Shown here in pieces: positions 24,501-35,030 of a stretch of 64,000 nucleotides of DNA; positions within the stretch are counted from its first letter, which is position 1; each line of letters begins with the position of its first letter. Source of the stretch: Glutinoglossum americanum (lineage: Eukaryota; Ascomycota; Geoglossomycetes; Geoglossales; Geoglossaceae); contig JAGHQL010000017.1 in the NCBI GenBank assembly GCA_020080175.1, positions 1-64,000 of the forward strand, given 5' to 3'. Under the pieces are notes generated by a model. It was not told the origin of the DNA. It saw only the letters and a list, made by a program, of their open reading frames with translations, and did not search any database. The position numbers and the translations under genes were made by a program.

Positions 24501-25231
24501 TGGTTAGCTCTTCGTCGCATAAGCAGTGACATTGGATTGAGGAGGTTGAGCTTGGTCTTCCCGGAACGTGGAGGGGGGTTCAGACTCGAGATTGAATTCA
24601 AGCTTATAGATCGACTGCCGGAGGCTGTATTCGGGTATGTTGAAACGGTAGAAAGGTTGCCTGTGCTCGAGGAATAATACGTAGATGCAGGAGTGGTAGC
24701 AGGATAGGGAACCGGGCTCTGCGTTAGTGGCGGAGGGGCGGCACTTCGAGTGAATAGGCCCCCTACTGGGAATTCCTTTGGCCCTGCCGATCGTGCGCTC
24801 TGTGGCCTATTAACATTGGCCTTGCTGTCTACGGTAAGATGAGTGTTCAGCGATGAACCCGTTGAAGTCTCGCCGCGGGAAGAAGGCCGCAATGCATCAG
24901 AGGCCCTTCGTGTCCCCTCCGTGGAGCCACACTGCGAGCCCCAGGCATTTTGTGGATCCAACAGGCTCGAGTCTCGCTGGTGGTCAATAGTCGACGCGAC
25001 GCGTGGAATCTGAGGCAATATTGGAGGAAGGGGTGAGACAGGAGAAACGCTGGAATGTGGACTATTGCTTCTCGTCAGTCGCACTTGAGAATTTGCTTGG
25101 AACTCCGGAGACGACACGACCGAGTCTGTAGAGTATAACGGTGAGGGATTGAGCGTCGAAACCGGCTTGGAGCCCGACGACGAACGTTTGTGGTGGGGTC
25201 GGAGGTACGAGAACATGCCCGAGGGAGCCAT
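21554..25231 (-). CDS. conserved fungal protein of unknown function, acidic repeats
   Basis: A 1225-residue single open frame that starts MAPSGMFSYLRPHHKRSSSG. It looks like a large Ser/Pro-rich protein shared among filamentous ascomycetes. I know no function for it. In order it has a Ser-rich N-terminus with basic patches, a short block NPMSLLMRRRANQQ (about 235) that resembles a conserved core, a Pro-rich run (PPPPPPPP, about 393), and an SRFSFEVSG motif (about 483). Then come four 18-residue acidic repeats (541-612), long acidic and Ser-rich segments, and a conserved-looking C-terminus with WVLERRRTDEFGEVEIVGRE. It has no signal peptide or membrane helix. Much of it is probably disordered, and the many SP/TP sites suggest a phosphorylated scaffold-type protein, which is inference. 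The C-terminal block is the best handle for finding homologues. Confidence 0.85.
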   Translation of the reverse strand: MAPSGMFSYLRPHHKRSSSGSKPVSTLNPSPLYSTDSVVSSPEFQANSQVRLTRSNSPHSSVSPVSPLPPILPQIPRVASTIDHQRDSSLLDPQNAWGSQCGSTEGTRRASDALRPSSRGETSTGSSLNTHLTVDSKANVNRPQSARSAGPKEFPVGGLFTRSAAPPPLTQSPVPYPATTPASTYYSSSTGNLSTVSTYPNTASGSRSISLNSISSLNPPPRSGKTKLNLLNPMSLLMRRRANQQMARLEDPPQDDYDPRIRGKGVHDFNAPPRLRIISEQGNLSPSQSVGRNLGFPQTDEAGRKLSAGQDYRLLGVDVSSGGDRESPIGPRSGEHTPIFKEHFGDIIPDDGNVDAPWKRQGDQSVGGYLAGSLQQNTTAPVSQTALPPQPPDRSPPPPPPPPEVRDMPPSESPPMRPEVGGPPVDGIEPARYAKPWESLGDDRLAEGLDRLDSGPMGISLAESPAYGSGLPKHFKSNASRFSFEVSGIGSSSQEKLLEEAHRKTMAKRRSELPKQVSNNFVDEFDERFNDEEMGDFDYCEDDGIFEEPIPGVNSDAVEDDGFLEEPIPGVNSDAVEDGGFFEEMVPGVNSDAPEDDGDFEEIIPGVNGDAVEGDDNMKGGIIGFDFGSHILSAVSSPATPYGVNGAGAMGTPRDTEGRVIGYAVSKESPLLIRNFPTDTPESPTQGQEPGRHDSGDGLGLAGVDISRMSDDDELYFNDGIIEPPLEDEGEHAFDESVFDNEDNGIFGLPLRDIKPPMVPAPLRFSVTSTSSPAKYASEDDEDDSIDPQDSQATDTAFPPMMNPSGNGLAYRALLSQQLSLPITENPPPPSVKQNTSMGLTQDNLNAYHNALVAAANAAATNGKLSRRDTTSSSDLEDYRGGNPEPNGSSHPGLAPDSGRASEEVEAGYGGFPSNGFYDTDGFDYDDCLEDDPIIAEANAEALASDDEGFYGSEFGFYAHAAASGQAEYVAGGYFGPRREITRTMSGRMREPNLTPITERSECSNRTSFALSLHGPQGQPGVASPGLAQLVGMMGGGVEDDDMNFKALLKLRRGAFGGSNGSLRSAGSAASQPGGSPLGFLPPLGSTGNGFQPGPGLSAGAGSGYANSPRFPSPNGYASDLDSAPASPTITLGNHPLSRWGGPGQRISSHSEGSSGPASPLAAVFAADAPTKKPKHRREGSGGDSIAYLREEGEDGERWVLERRRTDEFGEVEIVGREIVEGGRI
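23396..23611 (-). repeat. four 54-base coding tandem repeats
   Basis: Four in-frame copies of an 18-residue unit (consensus EDDGFFEEPIPGVNSDAV) lie inside the 1225-residue gene. The copies differ at several positions. PGVN is invariant, and EDDG and FEE are nearly so. Confidence 0.9.
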
Positions 25232-25834
25232 CGTCGTCGTGATGGTTGCGGGCGAAACGACCAGAACGGGGACATTAAAGACTTGAAAGATGCGAGGTTC
25301 TCGAGATATCCGCCCTGTTGCAGTGTCCCTGTACTAGCAATTCTCGTATCGATGTATGTGGAAGGTTGGTGAAGGTATTCCTAGCCGCGTAGCTGGAAAA
25401 TATGATGGGGCTTGGGTTCTCCACCACGCACGATGCTAAGCGAAAATAAGCAAATCTCCCAATTCGTTGGGGGCCATCGAGATGCGGGTACATATTAAGG
25501 CTTGCAAGAACCCTCAGGGTGGAGAACGACTCCGCCGGCATTGCCAAGGTTATTCCGCTCCCGCATTACTTCAGATGAACCAATTTCCTGCTCGTTAAAG
25601 TGATCGGAAGCCCCACCCCTCTAAAAACGTGCAGATGGCCGTTGGTATCGTCAACGCGTCGGCGTTTGCAGCAAGGGGTTCATCCTGACATTGACGACAA
25701 AATGCCACATTCACATCTTATTTCTACGCAAGGGCTAAAATCTAGAGATCCCCAGGCCCATTGCCAATTGCGCTATGTTTGCAGAGACCAAGTTAAATGG
25801 CCAAAATCCTCTGGAATGCGCTCTCGTAACGCAT
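25232..25834. other. spacer upstream of the 1225-residue gene
   Basis: Six hundred bases between two genes on the minus strand. No coding signal is seen. It should contain the promoter of the 1225-residue gene and the 3' end of the acetyltransferase transcript. Confidence 0.5.
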
Positions 25835-26512
25835 TCAGGACACTTCTACCAGGCTTCTGTTGTCTGGCAATGACTTCTGCATAAACAAGACATCGACCCT
25901 AAAACCCCCCTCGAGTTAAATTTGCTCTACCAAGCATGCTTCAAGATGCTAGACTCACCATCTCCCACGCTTCCAACCGACCTTCTCTAGCCGCCCTTGC
26001 TCACTGAAACCATGTTTCATATACCAGTCCCTCAACGCTTGCCCCTGCCCAGGCCCCTCAATGTCAACTGCCATGCACGCCAAAACCTCAGTGATCACCG
26101 GGGCTTGCGAGTCTCCTGGACTACGGTGTAGTTCAGCGATCAGACGGGACATCAGCAACGAGCCGATGCCTCTAGAGTGATAGTCAGGATGCACGAGGAG
26201 AGTCATCTCAGCCGTATGGCCATAGGCAGCGTGATCCGCCCGGTAGGCGGTCGCGTAGGTATAACCTGTGATGATATCATCCGACACACCCGACACATCT
26301 TCACGGTCCGGGTCAACGGCGCGGCCTGGGATAGTGGCTACCAGGAAGGGCAGATGCTGTTGCCCGACGATGGAGGAGTAGCGGGCTAGGATGGTGCTGT
26401 CGGGAAATGGGGCGGTGACGAATGATATAGAGGTGTGGAGGATATAGTGCGAGTAGATAGCGTTGATTTGCGGGACATCGGCGGGGACAGCGGGGCGGAT
26501 GGACGTCTCCAT
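25835..26512 (-). CDS. GNAT N-acetyltransferase, phosphinothricin-acetyltransferase-like
   Basis: Spliced model: exons 26512-25959 and 25898-25835, giving 205 residues. The N-terminus IRPAVPADVPQINAIYSHYI and the acetyl-CoA loop HPDYHSRGIGSLLMSRLI are typical of GNAT enzymes of the Pat/Bar/YwnH kind. The motif Q/RxxGxG/A appears as SRGIGS. These enzymes acetylate small amines or amino-acid-like compounds with acetyl-CoA; the substrate here is unknown. The 60-base intron starts GTGAGT, has a TTTAAC branch-like site and ends TTTTAG. Splicing joins GRW to VDVLFMQKSL, the usual end of the family, so the short second exon is real. There is no targeting signal. It is divergent from the Ca2+/H+ exchanger gene. 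Confidence 0.85.
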
Positions 26513-27269
26513 GGGTTCGCAGCGGCGACAACGGGTATGTCACGCCGAACCAATCTCACAAGCCCGTTGTTCGCACGGGGAGATTTCAGCAACCAAAGCA
26601 GCTAGAGCAAGGCTCTCACTTGAGCGATGGTATGTCACGTGGGGAGGCTGCAGGTTGCACGGGCTGGTTGCGTTGGTTACGTGTCTGCGCAGGATGGTCG
26701 GGTCGGATGGCAACGGGGCGGTGCAAACACCTGCAGGGGATGACACGATGGCTGTTGTCTTGCCGGCCTTGCCTACATTAGCCGCTTTCGTCTTTTTTTC
26801 TGCCAAGTACCGCCGCGCCAAGTCTTGCTCCGCCTCCTTCAACACCACCGTTCCTTAAACACACACTTTCCTTTCGCCTTTCTGACTACCTAGCCGTAGA
26901 CCTTAATCCCTCAATCGTTCATTTATTCAGATCTGCCTCTATCTTGCGCCCTCCCTGGTGAAATCCGGCTTCTGTCCTGCCCGTTCCCTAAACGATAGTG
27001 TAGGTGTGGACACTCCAATGTGTAAGTCGCGAGCGACTTGGTTAGACCACTCTTCTTTTATCCCCCATCCGAAGAAGTTCAGCCTCGTTCCCCCTAATAT
27101 TTACTTCCACCTCCGCCGGTACCATTGTGGCTCAACTTCAGGCTATATTGGGAACTAATATTGGTGGGGTCGACACACTGTAGCAGCCAACCCCGAATTC
27201 CGGAGAGTCTACAGACGCACGGCCAGTGGCTCCAGAAGAACAAGTCTCCCTCGGTTCAACAACGGTAAT
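26513..27269. promoter_or_regulatory. divergent promoter region, acetyltransferase / Ca2+-H+ exchanger
   Basis: About 760 bases between two divergent start codons. A 102-codon open frame on the minus strand (26540-26848) has no recognisable family features and was not accepted. No specific binding sites are claimed. Confidence 0.4.
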
Positions 27270-28835
27270 ATGCCTTCCACCGCTGGCGGTCCTAATGGAG
27301 ATATCGACGAAGGCGCGCCGCTGCTGGGCAGGGGCCGTCGACGTCCGTCCTATCTCGATGAGCATCGGCTGTGGCTCCGATACCCGCTATACACCTATCA
27401 TGTTACAAAGGTTACCTTGCTGAGCAATTGGGTCAACGTTTTCTTGGTCTTTGTTCCTCTAGGTATCATCGCTGGCGCGAGAGATCTTAATCCGACTGCG
27501 GTTTTCACTCTCAACTTCCTTGCTATCATCCCGCTGGCGGCCCTCTTGAGCTTTGCGACAGAGGAACTTTCGGCAAAGCTCGGACAGACGATTGGAGGAC
27601 TACTGAATGCCACCTTTGGAAATGCAGTGGAGCTGATTGTGGGTTTCAACCGTGGACCTTAAGCTTTTATTTCCCTGGTCGAATTTGGCTCACTGACGTC
27701 ATGCGCTTCTAGGTCAGTATTGTTGCCTTGATAGACAATGAGATCCGTATCGTACAGTCCAGCATGCTGGGTAGCATCCTTTCTAATATCCTCTTGGTAA
27801 GGATCTCCTTGACCGGCCGCTTCCCAATAACACGCTAACACCGGCTCTCCTTTTGCAGGTCCTTGGCTGTTGTTTCTTCTTCGGCGGCTATGGCAAAGTG
27901 AAGCAGGAGTTCAACACGACCGTGGCCTCTACAATGTCCTCACTGATGGCCGTCGCATCCGCCTCACTAATCATCCCGGCAACTCTTTATTCCGTTCTCG
28001 ACAAGTCTAAGGACTCAAACTCTGAGGATAACATTCTTATCCTATCTCACGGCACTGCTGTTATCCTGCTCATCCTCTACACCATGTACCTCTACTTCCA
28101 GCTCGGCTCGCACTCCCACCTCTTCAAAGCCGTCAATGAACAAGAAGGCGCTGAACCTACTGATGAAGAAGCCGTGATCGAAGATGATGCCGATAGCAAT
28201 GAGCCGGAACTCACACCCTGGGCCGCCGGTATCGTCCTCCTCATAATCACCATCATTGTCGCCGTGTGCGCCGAATATCTTGTTGGCAGCATCGACGAGA
28301 TCGTCAAGACTACGCGCATGAGCAAGACCTTCATCGGTCTGATCCTGATCCCCATTGTCGGCAATGCTGCCGAGCACGTCACTGCCGTTATCGTATCCAT
28401 GAAGGATAAGATGGATCTTGCCATCAACGTCGCTATCGGAAGTAGCTTGCAGATTGCTCTTCTCGTCACGCCCTTCTTGGTCATTCTAGGCTGGATCATC
28501 GATCGGCCCATGACGCTTCACTTTGAGACGTTTGAAACAGTCGTCTTCTTCCTCTCTGTACTGGTTGTCAATTACCTGATTCAAGATGGAGAATCGAATT
28601 ACCTTGAGGGGGCTATGTTGTTGGGAACGTATGTTTTCCAGCTTGTCTACCTCCCTTGATCAATTCAGCGCACCCCTCTCTATCCTTTCACGAAAAGAGA
28701 AAATTACAAATTCTAACTTCCCCGGCATTTTTCAGGTACACAATCATCGCACTCGCCTTCTACATCTATCCAGATGACGCTACAGGTACACCTTTACCAA
28801 TCGTCTCGGCCGTTACGAAGCTGTTACGGGGTTGA
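27270..28835 (+). CDS. Ca2+/H+ exchanger (VCX1/CAX family)
   Basis: Spliced model: exons 27270-27638, 27713-27796, 27859-28628 and 28736-28835, giving 440 residues. CAX proteins load Ca2+ (and Mn2+) into the vacuole against protons. The two alpha-repeat signatures are present: GNAVELIVSIVAL in the first half and GNAAEHVTAVIVSMKDK in the second. About eleven hydrophobic helices are visible, and an acidic loop (EEAVIEDDADSNEPE) separates the halves, as is usual in the family. The introns are 74, 62 and 107 bases, all GT..AG. The first falls in the middle of the first alpha repeat. The start at 27270 gives an N-terminus with an LLG motif. A non-coding or short extra 5' exon cannot be excluded. 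Confidence 0.92.
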
Positions 28836-29819
28836 GACAACACAAAGTATAGGGTACTAGGGAGAAAAAAGTAAAGACTTAGATATTCCGAACAGCGACA
28901 GCAAACTTCGATGGCAGAAACCTAGGTCTCCCTCGTGGGAAATCTCGGTTTTTTCACTGTAATATTTGTTTTTCTTTTTCCTTTTTTCAATCTCCTGTTG
29001 ATAGGCAAACAAGAGCGTTTTTCTCTCACCCGTGTGACTTCCCCGCCTACCCGGCACCCTATCCCCCACCTAAGATTTTTTTTTTTCAAATCTTTGTACA
29101 ATTGCTCCCCGCTGCCGTGTTTTTATGACCCCTTTTAGTGCAACCCCCCTTCAAACCCCACTACCCGTGCAATTACTACACTCAGAACCAGTTTTCTTTC
29201 TCCTTTTTTCCCCTTCTTCTCTGGGTGAGCTTATCGGTTTTTGGGTTGGTTTTACAGTGACATCGGCTTTTTTTTTTTTTTCACTCTTTTTTCCCCTCTA
29301 ATCCTGTTTTTGTGGGGGGTGGGGGAGTTGTTTTCTCTTGAGGAGAAGACTGAGATCCTCAAACGTGGGGTGGAAGGAGAGAGAGATTGAGAACTTTTTT
29401 TCTTGTTTCGATTTTTTTTTATTTCTTCTGGAGATTCGGGGGGAAGGCGTACAGTTCGGTTTATAAGAGGAGGGGAGGGTACGGTGTGCGTTTGGTCTTT
29501 AGGGTTTGGTGTGCGAGGCGGTATGTAGTAATGAGACTGAACTACCTTTGTAAACAGAAAAGTGACAAGTTTTTTTTTGGGGTTCGAGTTCACTGCTAGG
29601 GTTCGGTTCTCTGGGTGCTTGATACTTGATATCGTGCATACACATACGCACACCCGCGAGCTAACCAACTATTTCCGTCTTGACTATCACCCCCTCTATA
29701 TAGATATAATATTCAATGCGTAATAGGAAACCCCACCCTGCCCCCCCGCCTGGAACGCCGCTAATGGTGATGGTGATGATTATGCCGAGGGAAAAAAAAA
29801 AAGAGGCCTTTTTTGGTAG
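28836..29819. other. convergent 3' spacer, T-rich
   Basis: This lies between the ends of the exchanger gene (+) and Stn1 (-). It has many T runs (28977, 29072, 29269, 29395, 29411, 29570) and low-complexity open frames. No gene is supported. Confidence 0.6.
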
Positions 29820-30837
29820 CTAGAGACCTAGCGCGTCCAGGGTTCCTCGGCGTTTGTGAGAGGGGCGACGATGGCGACCAACGCGCCCCTCCCCAGTCTC
29901 CCGCCTGATGCCCTCCCCTTCCACCGCAGAAACACGCTCCACGGCGCGCGTCTCCGCGCGCCCAGCCCCTTGGTCTTCCCTCCCCGCCAATTCAAGCTTC
30001 CGTTTCCTTTTCCGCTCCTTCTTCTCCCTCCTTCTAGCCTCCGCGTCCGAGCCACCACCACCAAACGGCTCGCGCTCCCTCTTCTTCCTCCTCGATCTCC
30101 GATCCGTCCCCTCATTCTTCTTCTTCGCGTTCTCCTCGTCGTCATCCTTGCTCTGGGCTACGCCGCAAGCAGCTTCCCACATCCTCGCCACTTCCTCTGG
30201 CTCCAGCTCCCATGGCTTGCCCAGTACCTCCACCCTGAACCTCGTGACACCCTTCCAAGCTTTGACTTCGCTCTGCGTGTCCGGCAAGATCTCCACGCGT
30301 TTCAGCAATATCTGTCTTGTGTTCCGGAACGTGGTTATGGTTCCTTTTGCTCTTATCACGGTGCCGATGTCGATGCCCGAGATGTCTGGCGTCGCGGTTG
30401 TCCTTGGAGGTGCGAGGGTGGTGACCGCGGTGGTGGCGTTCGCATTACTTGGTGAAGACGACGGACATGGCCTCTCCCAAACGACCTCAATCCCACCCCA
30501 GCTCCCGCTCCCATCATCCACCCAGAGGATGGTCCTCTTCTCAAACTCATCCACCGCTACCACTACGCCTGTGACGCAGATCCACCGAATCGGATGGTTC
30601 AGATAAAAGTATATATTCTGCGCTGCACGCACCCCGCAATTATCAGTAACCACAAACGCACATTTGGTAATAATAATAGTATGTAGAGTAAACTATACCA
30701 ACAAACTCCTTCCGTTCGCTCAACGCATGGACGTCTGTGGCGGTGAGTTTCGCCCAGACGTTGTAGGTTGGCGAGGCGACTGCAAAGCAATACGAAGGAT
30801 AGAACTCTAGTTGTGGCGGGTGAGGGGGGGGGGTCAT
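29820..30837 (-). CDS. stn1: CST telomere-capping complex subunit Stn1
   Basis: Spliced model: exons 30837-30699 and 30622-29820, giving 313 residues. The N-terminal segment EFYPSYCFAVASPTYNVWAK, followed by FYLNHPIRWICVTGVVVAVD, is the hallmark of the fungal Stn1 OB-fold, which binds single-stranded telomeric DNA together with Ten1. The OB-fold runs to about residue 180 and ends at ITTFRNTRQILLKRVEIL. The 76-base intron has a phase that restores FVAQNIYFYLN. The last 100 or so residues are highly basic and Arg/Lys/Glu-rich, and I see no C-terminal winged-helix domains there. Stn1 acts at chromosome ends to limit resection and help fill-in synthesis. It is convergent with the Ca2+/H+ exchanger. 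Confidence 0.87.
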
Positions 30838-31078
30838 GACATTTTTGTTGAGGCATATATGTTATGGGAGGGGATTGTGATGCGGCGGAGATTTGTGGAG
30901 AACGCGATAACGTGAGCCGCACGGACCAGGTAGATATGTCTGCTAAGCTCAAACTCACTCCTTAAAGATGTACGTGCAGTACATATGATATATACGAATT
31001 ATTACCACCAGAATACCGGCCACATGTTATACAGTAACTACATTAAGCTAGAACCACCGTCAGGTTCATTATGCCAAA
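30838..31078. other. Stn1 upstream / GH35 downstream spacer
   Basis: About 240 bases between two genes on the minus strand. It must hold the Stn1 promoter and the GH35 3' end. Confidence 0.45.
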
Positions 31079-34000
31079 TTACTTTCCAGACGCCGTCTCA
31101 TACTTCCTCCTGCCAGGGAGGTAACTAGGGCGCAAAGCCGGATCGTCATAGAGGCTCGCGCCAGTGGAAAAGGTGGCTAAAGGTGAGATATAACTATGGG
31201 AGTTAGTAAGCAGGCGTCCAGCCCCTTGTGAAGGTATTCAATCAGAGGACGCACAGTCTTGAGAACTTGACCTCATTCTTGGCCGTTGGCCGTTGGCTCC
31301 ACACCGCAATGCCGATTGTGTTGCCGCCTTTGGGGTTGAAGATTCCCGGGAATACCGGAAATACATCTTGCGGCCCTATATGGCTGACGTATCTATATGC
31401 CCAACCAAATCTCACACATCAGTGACATTCCTCGAGACCCATCGGAAAAGCTGATGAAAGACCTACTTTCCCATTTGGTAACCATTGACGAAAAGCTCAA
31501 CTCTTGTAATCAACGCCTTGTCGATATCGAACCAAAATGCAAGCGGTGCATCAATGCCATCAGGTATGTCTAACCTGAGAGTGGTCCTGTAGAACTTGAC
31601 ACCCGGTCCAGTGAAACCATCCATCGGGGAGCCTGGCTCCCATGAGCTGTCGTCATAGTCAGGGAAGTGGGCCCCAATCCGCTCAGCGTAGAGTCCGTCT
31701 TCGTTATAAGGTGCTCTTAAAGTGTCGTCAAGGTCCTCCCCTCCAGCATTCCCCTGGATGGTCCATGAGATCGTTTGTTGGTTATCCCCGACTCCAATCA
31801 AAATCGCAGCACGGATACCTCGAGGAACAAGCGTGGTATGAGGATCGCGGTACGTGCCTCCGTCATCCCGCTGGTACCCGCTACGGTCCGCAAGCACCAA
31901 TATAACATTCTTCCCGTCTCTTGCGACGTTCTCTCTAAAGAAATGGGTCTGCTCATTATTTTCATCCCACCTATTTCCGTCGAAACGGCCAAGATATTGA
32001 CCATTGAACCAAACAGTGTAACCAAATGCCATTCCGCCCCATACCTCGAGCTTGATACCAATCGGTTTGAATGTTGGATTTCCATAGAATGTTGCACGGT
32101 AGAGAGTGTTTCCAGTATGGAATCCATATTCCCCAGCATAGAGGACTGGGGTAGTGTATGGTGGGAAGTACAGGTTACTAGAGATGCCTTTGTTGGCCTC
32201 CACCCAAAGCGAATCATCATAATCGATGGAGATTTCAGGTAGAGAGTCGAGGATCTTCCATGTAGTTGACGAACTGTTGATCGAGGGGATCGAAAACTTT
32301 GCTACAGGCGCCTTGATTGTGGCTGTCCAGGAACCCCTCCTCGTCCTTGCAGTGCGAAGAGTCCGGCCGTTCCAAGTGATCGTTTCGAAAAACGAATTCG
32401 CCCAGACTTCGATGTCAGTCCCCTCTGGTGACGCCCCAATGTCAAGGTCACCAGTCAGAGCAAGGGTACTATTGATTGACGTCGCATTCCTAACCAGATA
32501 TGGCCCGTACACAATCACAGTATCGCAAGCTCGCGTATATGGGCCCAGAACCAAAGCAGGGGCCCAGATCTTGTATGCCGCTTCCCGATCAGCGAAGAGA
32601 AGCGCAGCCCCTTCGGAAACGACATGGTGTATGCCAGGTTCTTGCTTCCAAGTATACGTTAAGAAGTGCTCGCCGCCGCCAAGGACCTCAGAGGTCACAA
32701 TCATACCAGATGGTCTAATAATGTTGTTCTTGTCTGCAGATGGTGAGGAGGCGATAGAGACCTCAATGTGCTGGCCAGGGTTGGTGTAGAATACAATCAA
32801 GTCTTTCCCATCCACATTTGTCCAGGTCATGATTTCCGCGGCTGAGTATAGAATGTGAGTATTCCCCGCAGTGTAGTCAGCGACAATGATCTTGGACTGC
32901 CGACCGTCTAAAGTTATGCTCACGTCGTCGCCTTTGCTTGATACTGCATGTCTCGGGACTACGATGGAGCCCACTGATGTGCTTACCTGCAGCTTGAAGC
33001 TCTGTATCGCTGTGCTGTTGCTGTCGTCCAAACGCGTGATATAGAACCCAGAACGACTGAACGGATTGTAAAGCCGGGTCACAAAAACCTCGGAATTTGT
33101 TGAGAGATTTGTGCCCTTCTCAACGAATCCTGAGTGCAACAGGGCCGGAGAAACCCTCTTGAAAAGACCCTGAAGTTTGATTTCACTAACTAGGGTCAGC
33201 GCTCCACGCCTCTCAACTGTCTTTTTCTCCTACTCACTGTAAGCTGTCCCGAAGTAGCCTTGCCTCGGAGATAGGAGATCCGTAATCATAGCTAAAAGTG
33301 GCAAATAAGTTCAGATCTCGAACGGATTTCCAAAAGGGCAAACATACGAAGAGTATACAACAGGACTTGCCAGATGGCCCCAGTTTGTGCCGCCAAAAGT
33401 CTGCAACCCTTAGATGAAGTCAGGGAATTAGTTTAGTAGTGGGAGGCTTACCATATACAGATTTTGCATCGTCAACCCCTCCGCCAAAGCGTGTTTATAG
33501 AAGACATCAGCAAAATTGGGTCTTGATCGATTCCAAGTGTTAGCCAAATGGCATGCATTATGAGGCAAACTATTCACATACCCGACCATCTTCGCACACT
33601 GTTCGTATCCAACTGATCCCCATGAGTCATAAGCCCCACCCTGGAATTCGGCGACAAACATGGGACCGTCGAACCCAACATCGCTGAAGGCCCGGCGGAA
33701 CCAGAGGGGCACATCGAAATACAACTCCGGCTGCGAACAGTCAAACCCCCTTGGGTAAGTGTCAAAGGAATAGAGATCCATCCACCTATAGTCCTTTGGG
33801 TGCCAGAAACCAAATGCCCCAACATCGTTATGAAACTACAAAGACGTTAGACTAAAATGTTTGGGCTAAGACTGGGTTTATACTAACGAGTGGAACTGTA
33901 ATTCCGGCATCTCGGTACGTTTCTTGAATCTGAAGCTGTAGTTAGCGAGTTCGAAATGCCGCAGCAGCACAAGGCGCCATACCATTTGCATATAGTCAGC

Positions 34001-35030
34001 AGCTCCGGTATAGTAGTCACTAAGATGAATCAGCCTCTCAGAAGGGGCCCAGTGGCTACGACAAAAACTAGAAACACCCACGATATTCGATATTCGTTCT
34101 CCGCTTGTATTAATATGACCGTGTCTGTCCCACCAGCGCCAATCTGATTCTTGGCTATGATAGCACCAATTGCTTTCATATAGGCTTTCCAGGCCTTTGT
34201 ATAGACTGTAGAATTAGTACGGGTCTCAATACCCGGAGCCTGCACAACCCAGCCTGGAAGCCCACCAGCTGTGGTTTCGGCATGAATCTGCCAACCCGGA
34301 CAACGATTAGAACCTACTCTCACGGAAAGTGGGGGATACATACGTAAGGTCCAGGACGAGCCACAACCCAAAGACCAGCTAATTTTGCGGCTTCGAAAAC
34401 TAGCTGAACGTTATGTGCCCCGGTCTCAAAGTCAAGACGTGTCGGATTGGGACTATGGAATCCCCAATGAAACTATACATCGGGTCAGCCCAACATACTG
34501 GCTTTAGGATTCAGTTACAGTACGTAAACAGATATAGCATTATATCCCGAAGCTCGTAGCTTTTGAAATATGTCAAACCAGAGAGCTGGGACTGGTATGC
34601 GCCTGCATGGCTCTCAGCAACCCGAGCCATTACTGTTCCCTTTCGCCTGTGATAATCTTCTGCATACCAATAATGAAACTCTCCACTAAATAAAAATATC
34701 TCTTTCCCATCGACATACAGAGTCGACTTGTCCCTACATGACTTGAGTCAGTTGCTGGTTTTATGGAGTAACTCGCGCTACATGCCATTGCACTCTCTCA
34801 TTCAGCCCATTGCTCAACCGCGTATGGTTACCCATAACGCCTATATCTTCCTTGACGCAGGTCACCCCAGACCCGCTATTTCCATTCCACGATGGAACAT
34901 TAGGGGACGGAGATAATACGCCGCCAAGCTTTTTGAGCTCCCAGAGCATGAAGATAACCACCAAAAGGACTATGGCTACCGTCCCTGCATATCTGTATTG
35001 TATCCACCATGGCTCCTTTTTACGAACCAT
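31079..35030 (-). CDS. GH35 beta-galactosidase with N-terminal membrane anchor
   Basis: A hand-built 13-exon model closes in frame to 1092 residues: 35030-34782, 34741-34668, 34602-34524, 34472-34344, 34287-34082, 34019-33983, 33929-33888, 33835-33452, 33400-33348, 33291-33238, 33185-31467, 31392-31255 and 31193-31079. Glycoside hydrolase family 35 removes terminal beta-galactosyl residues. The acid/base Glu242 lies in QAENEY and the nucleophile Glu335 in FVAEFQGG. The active-site strand [10 protein letters not shown] and the C-terminal jelly-roll blocks also fit. Fungal GH35 enzymes are usually secreted with a cleaved signal. Here residues 15-30 ([16 protein letters not shown]), preceded by RKK, look like a type II signal anchor. 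The first intron (40 bases) is short and least certain. The introns are 40-74 bases long. Confidence 0.87.

Noticed and set aside
26540-26848. 102-codon minus-strand open frame in the divergent promoter
   Set aside because: No domain or recognisable family pattern, and it lies in the shared upstream region of two good genes.
29856-30606. Long plus-strand frames opposite Stn1
   Set aside because: They are antisense shadows of the GC-rich, Arg-rich Stn1 coding sequence.
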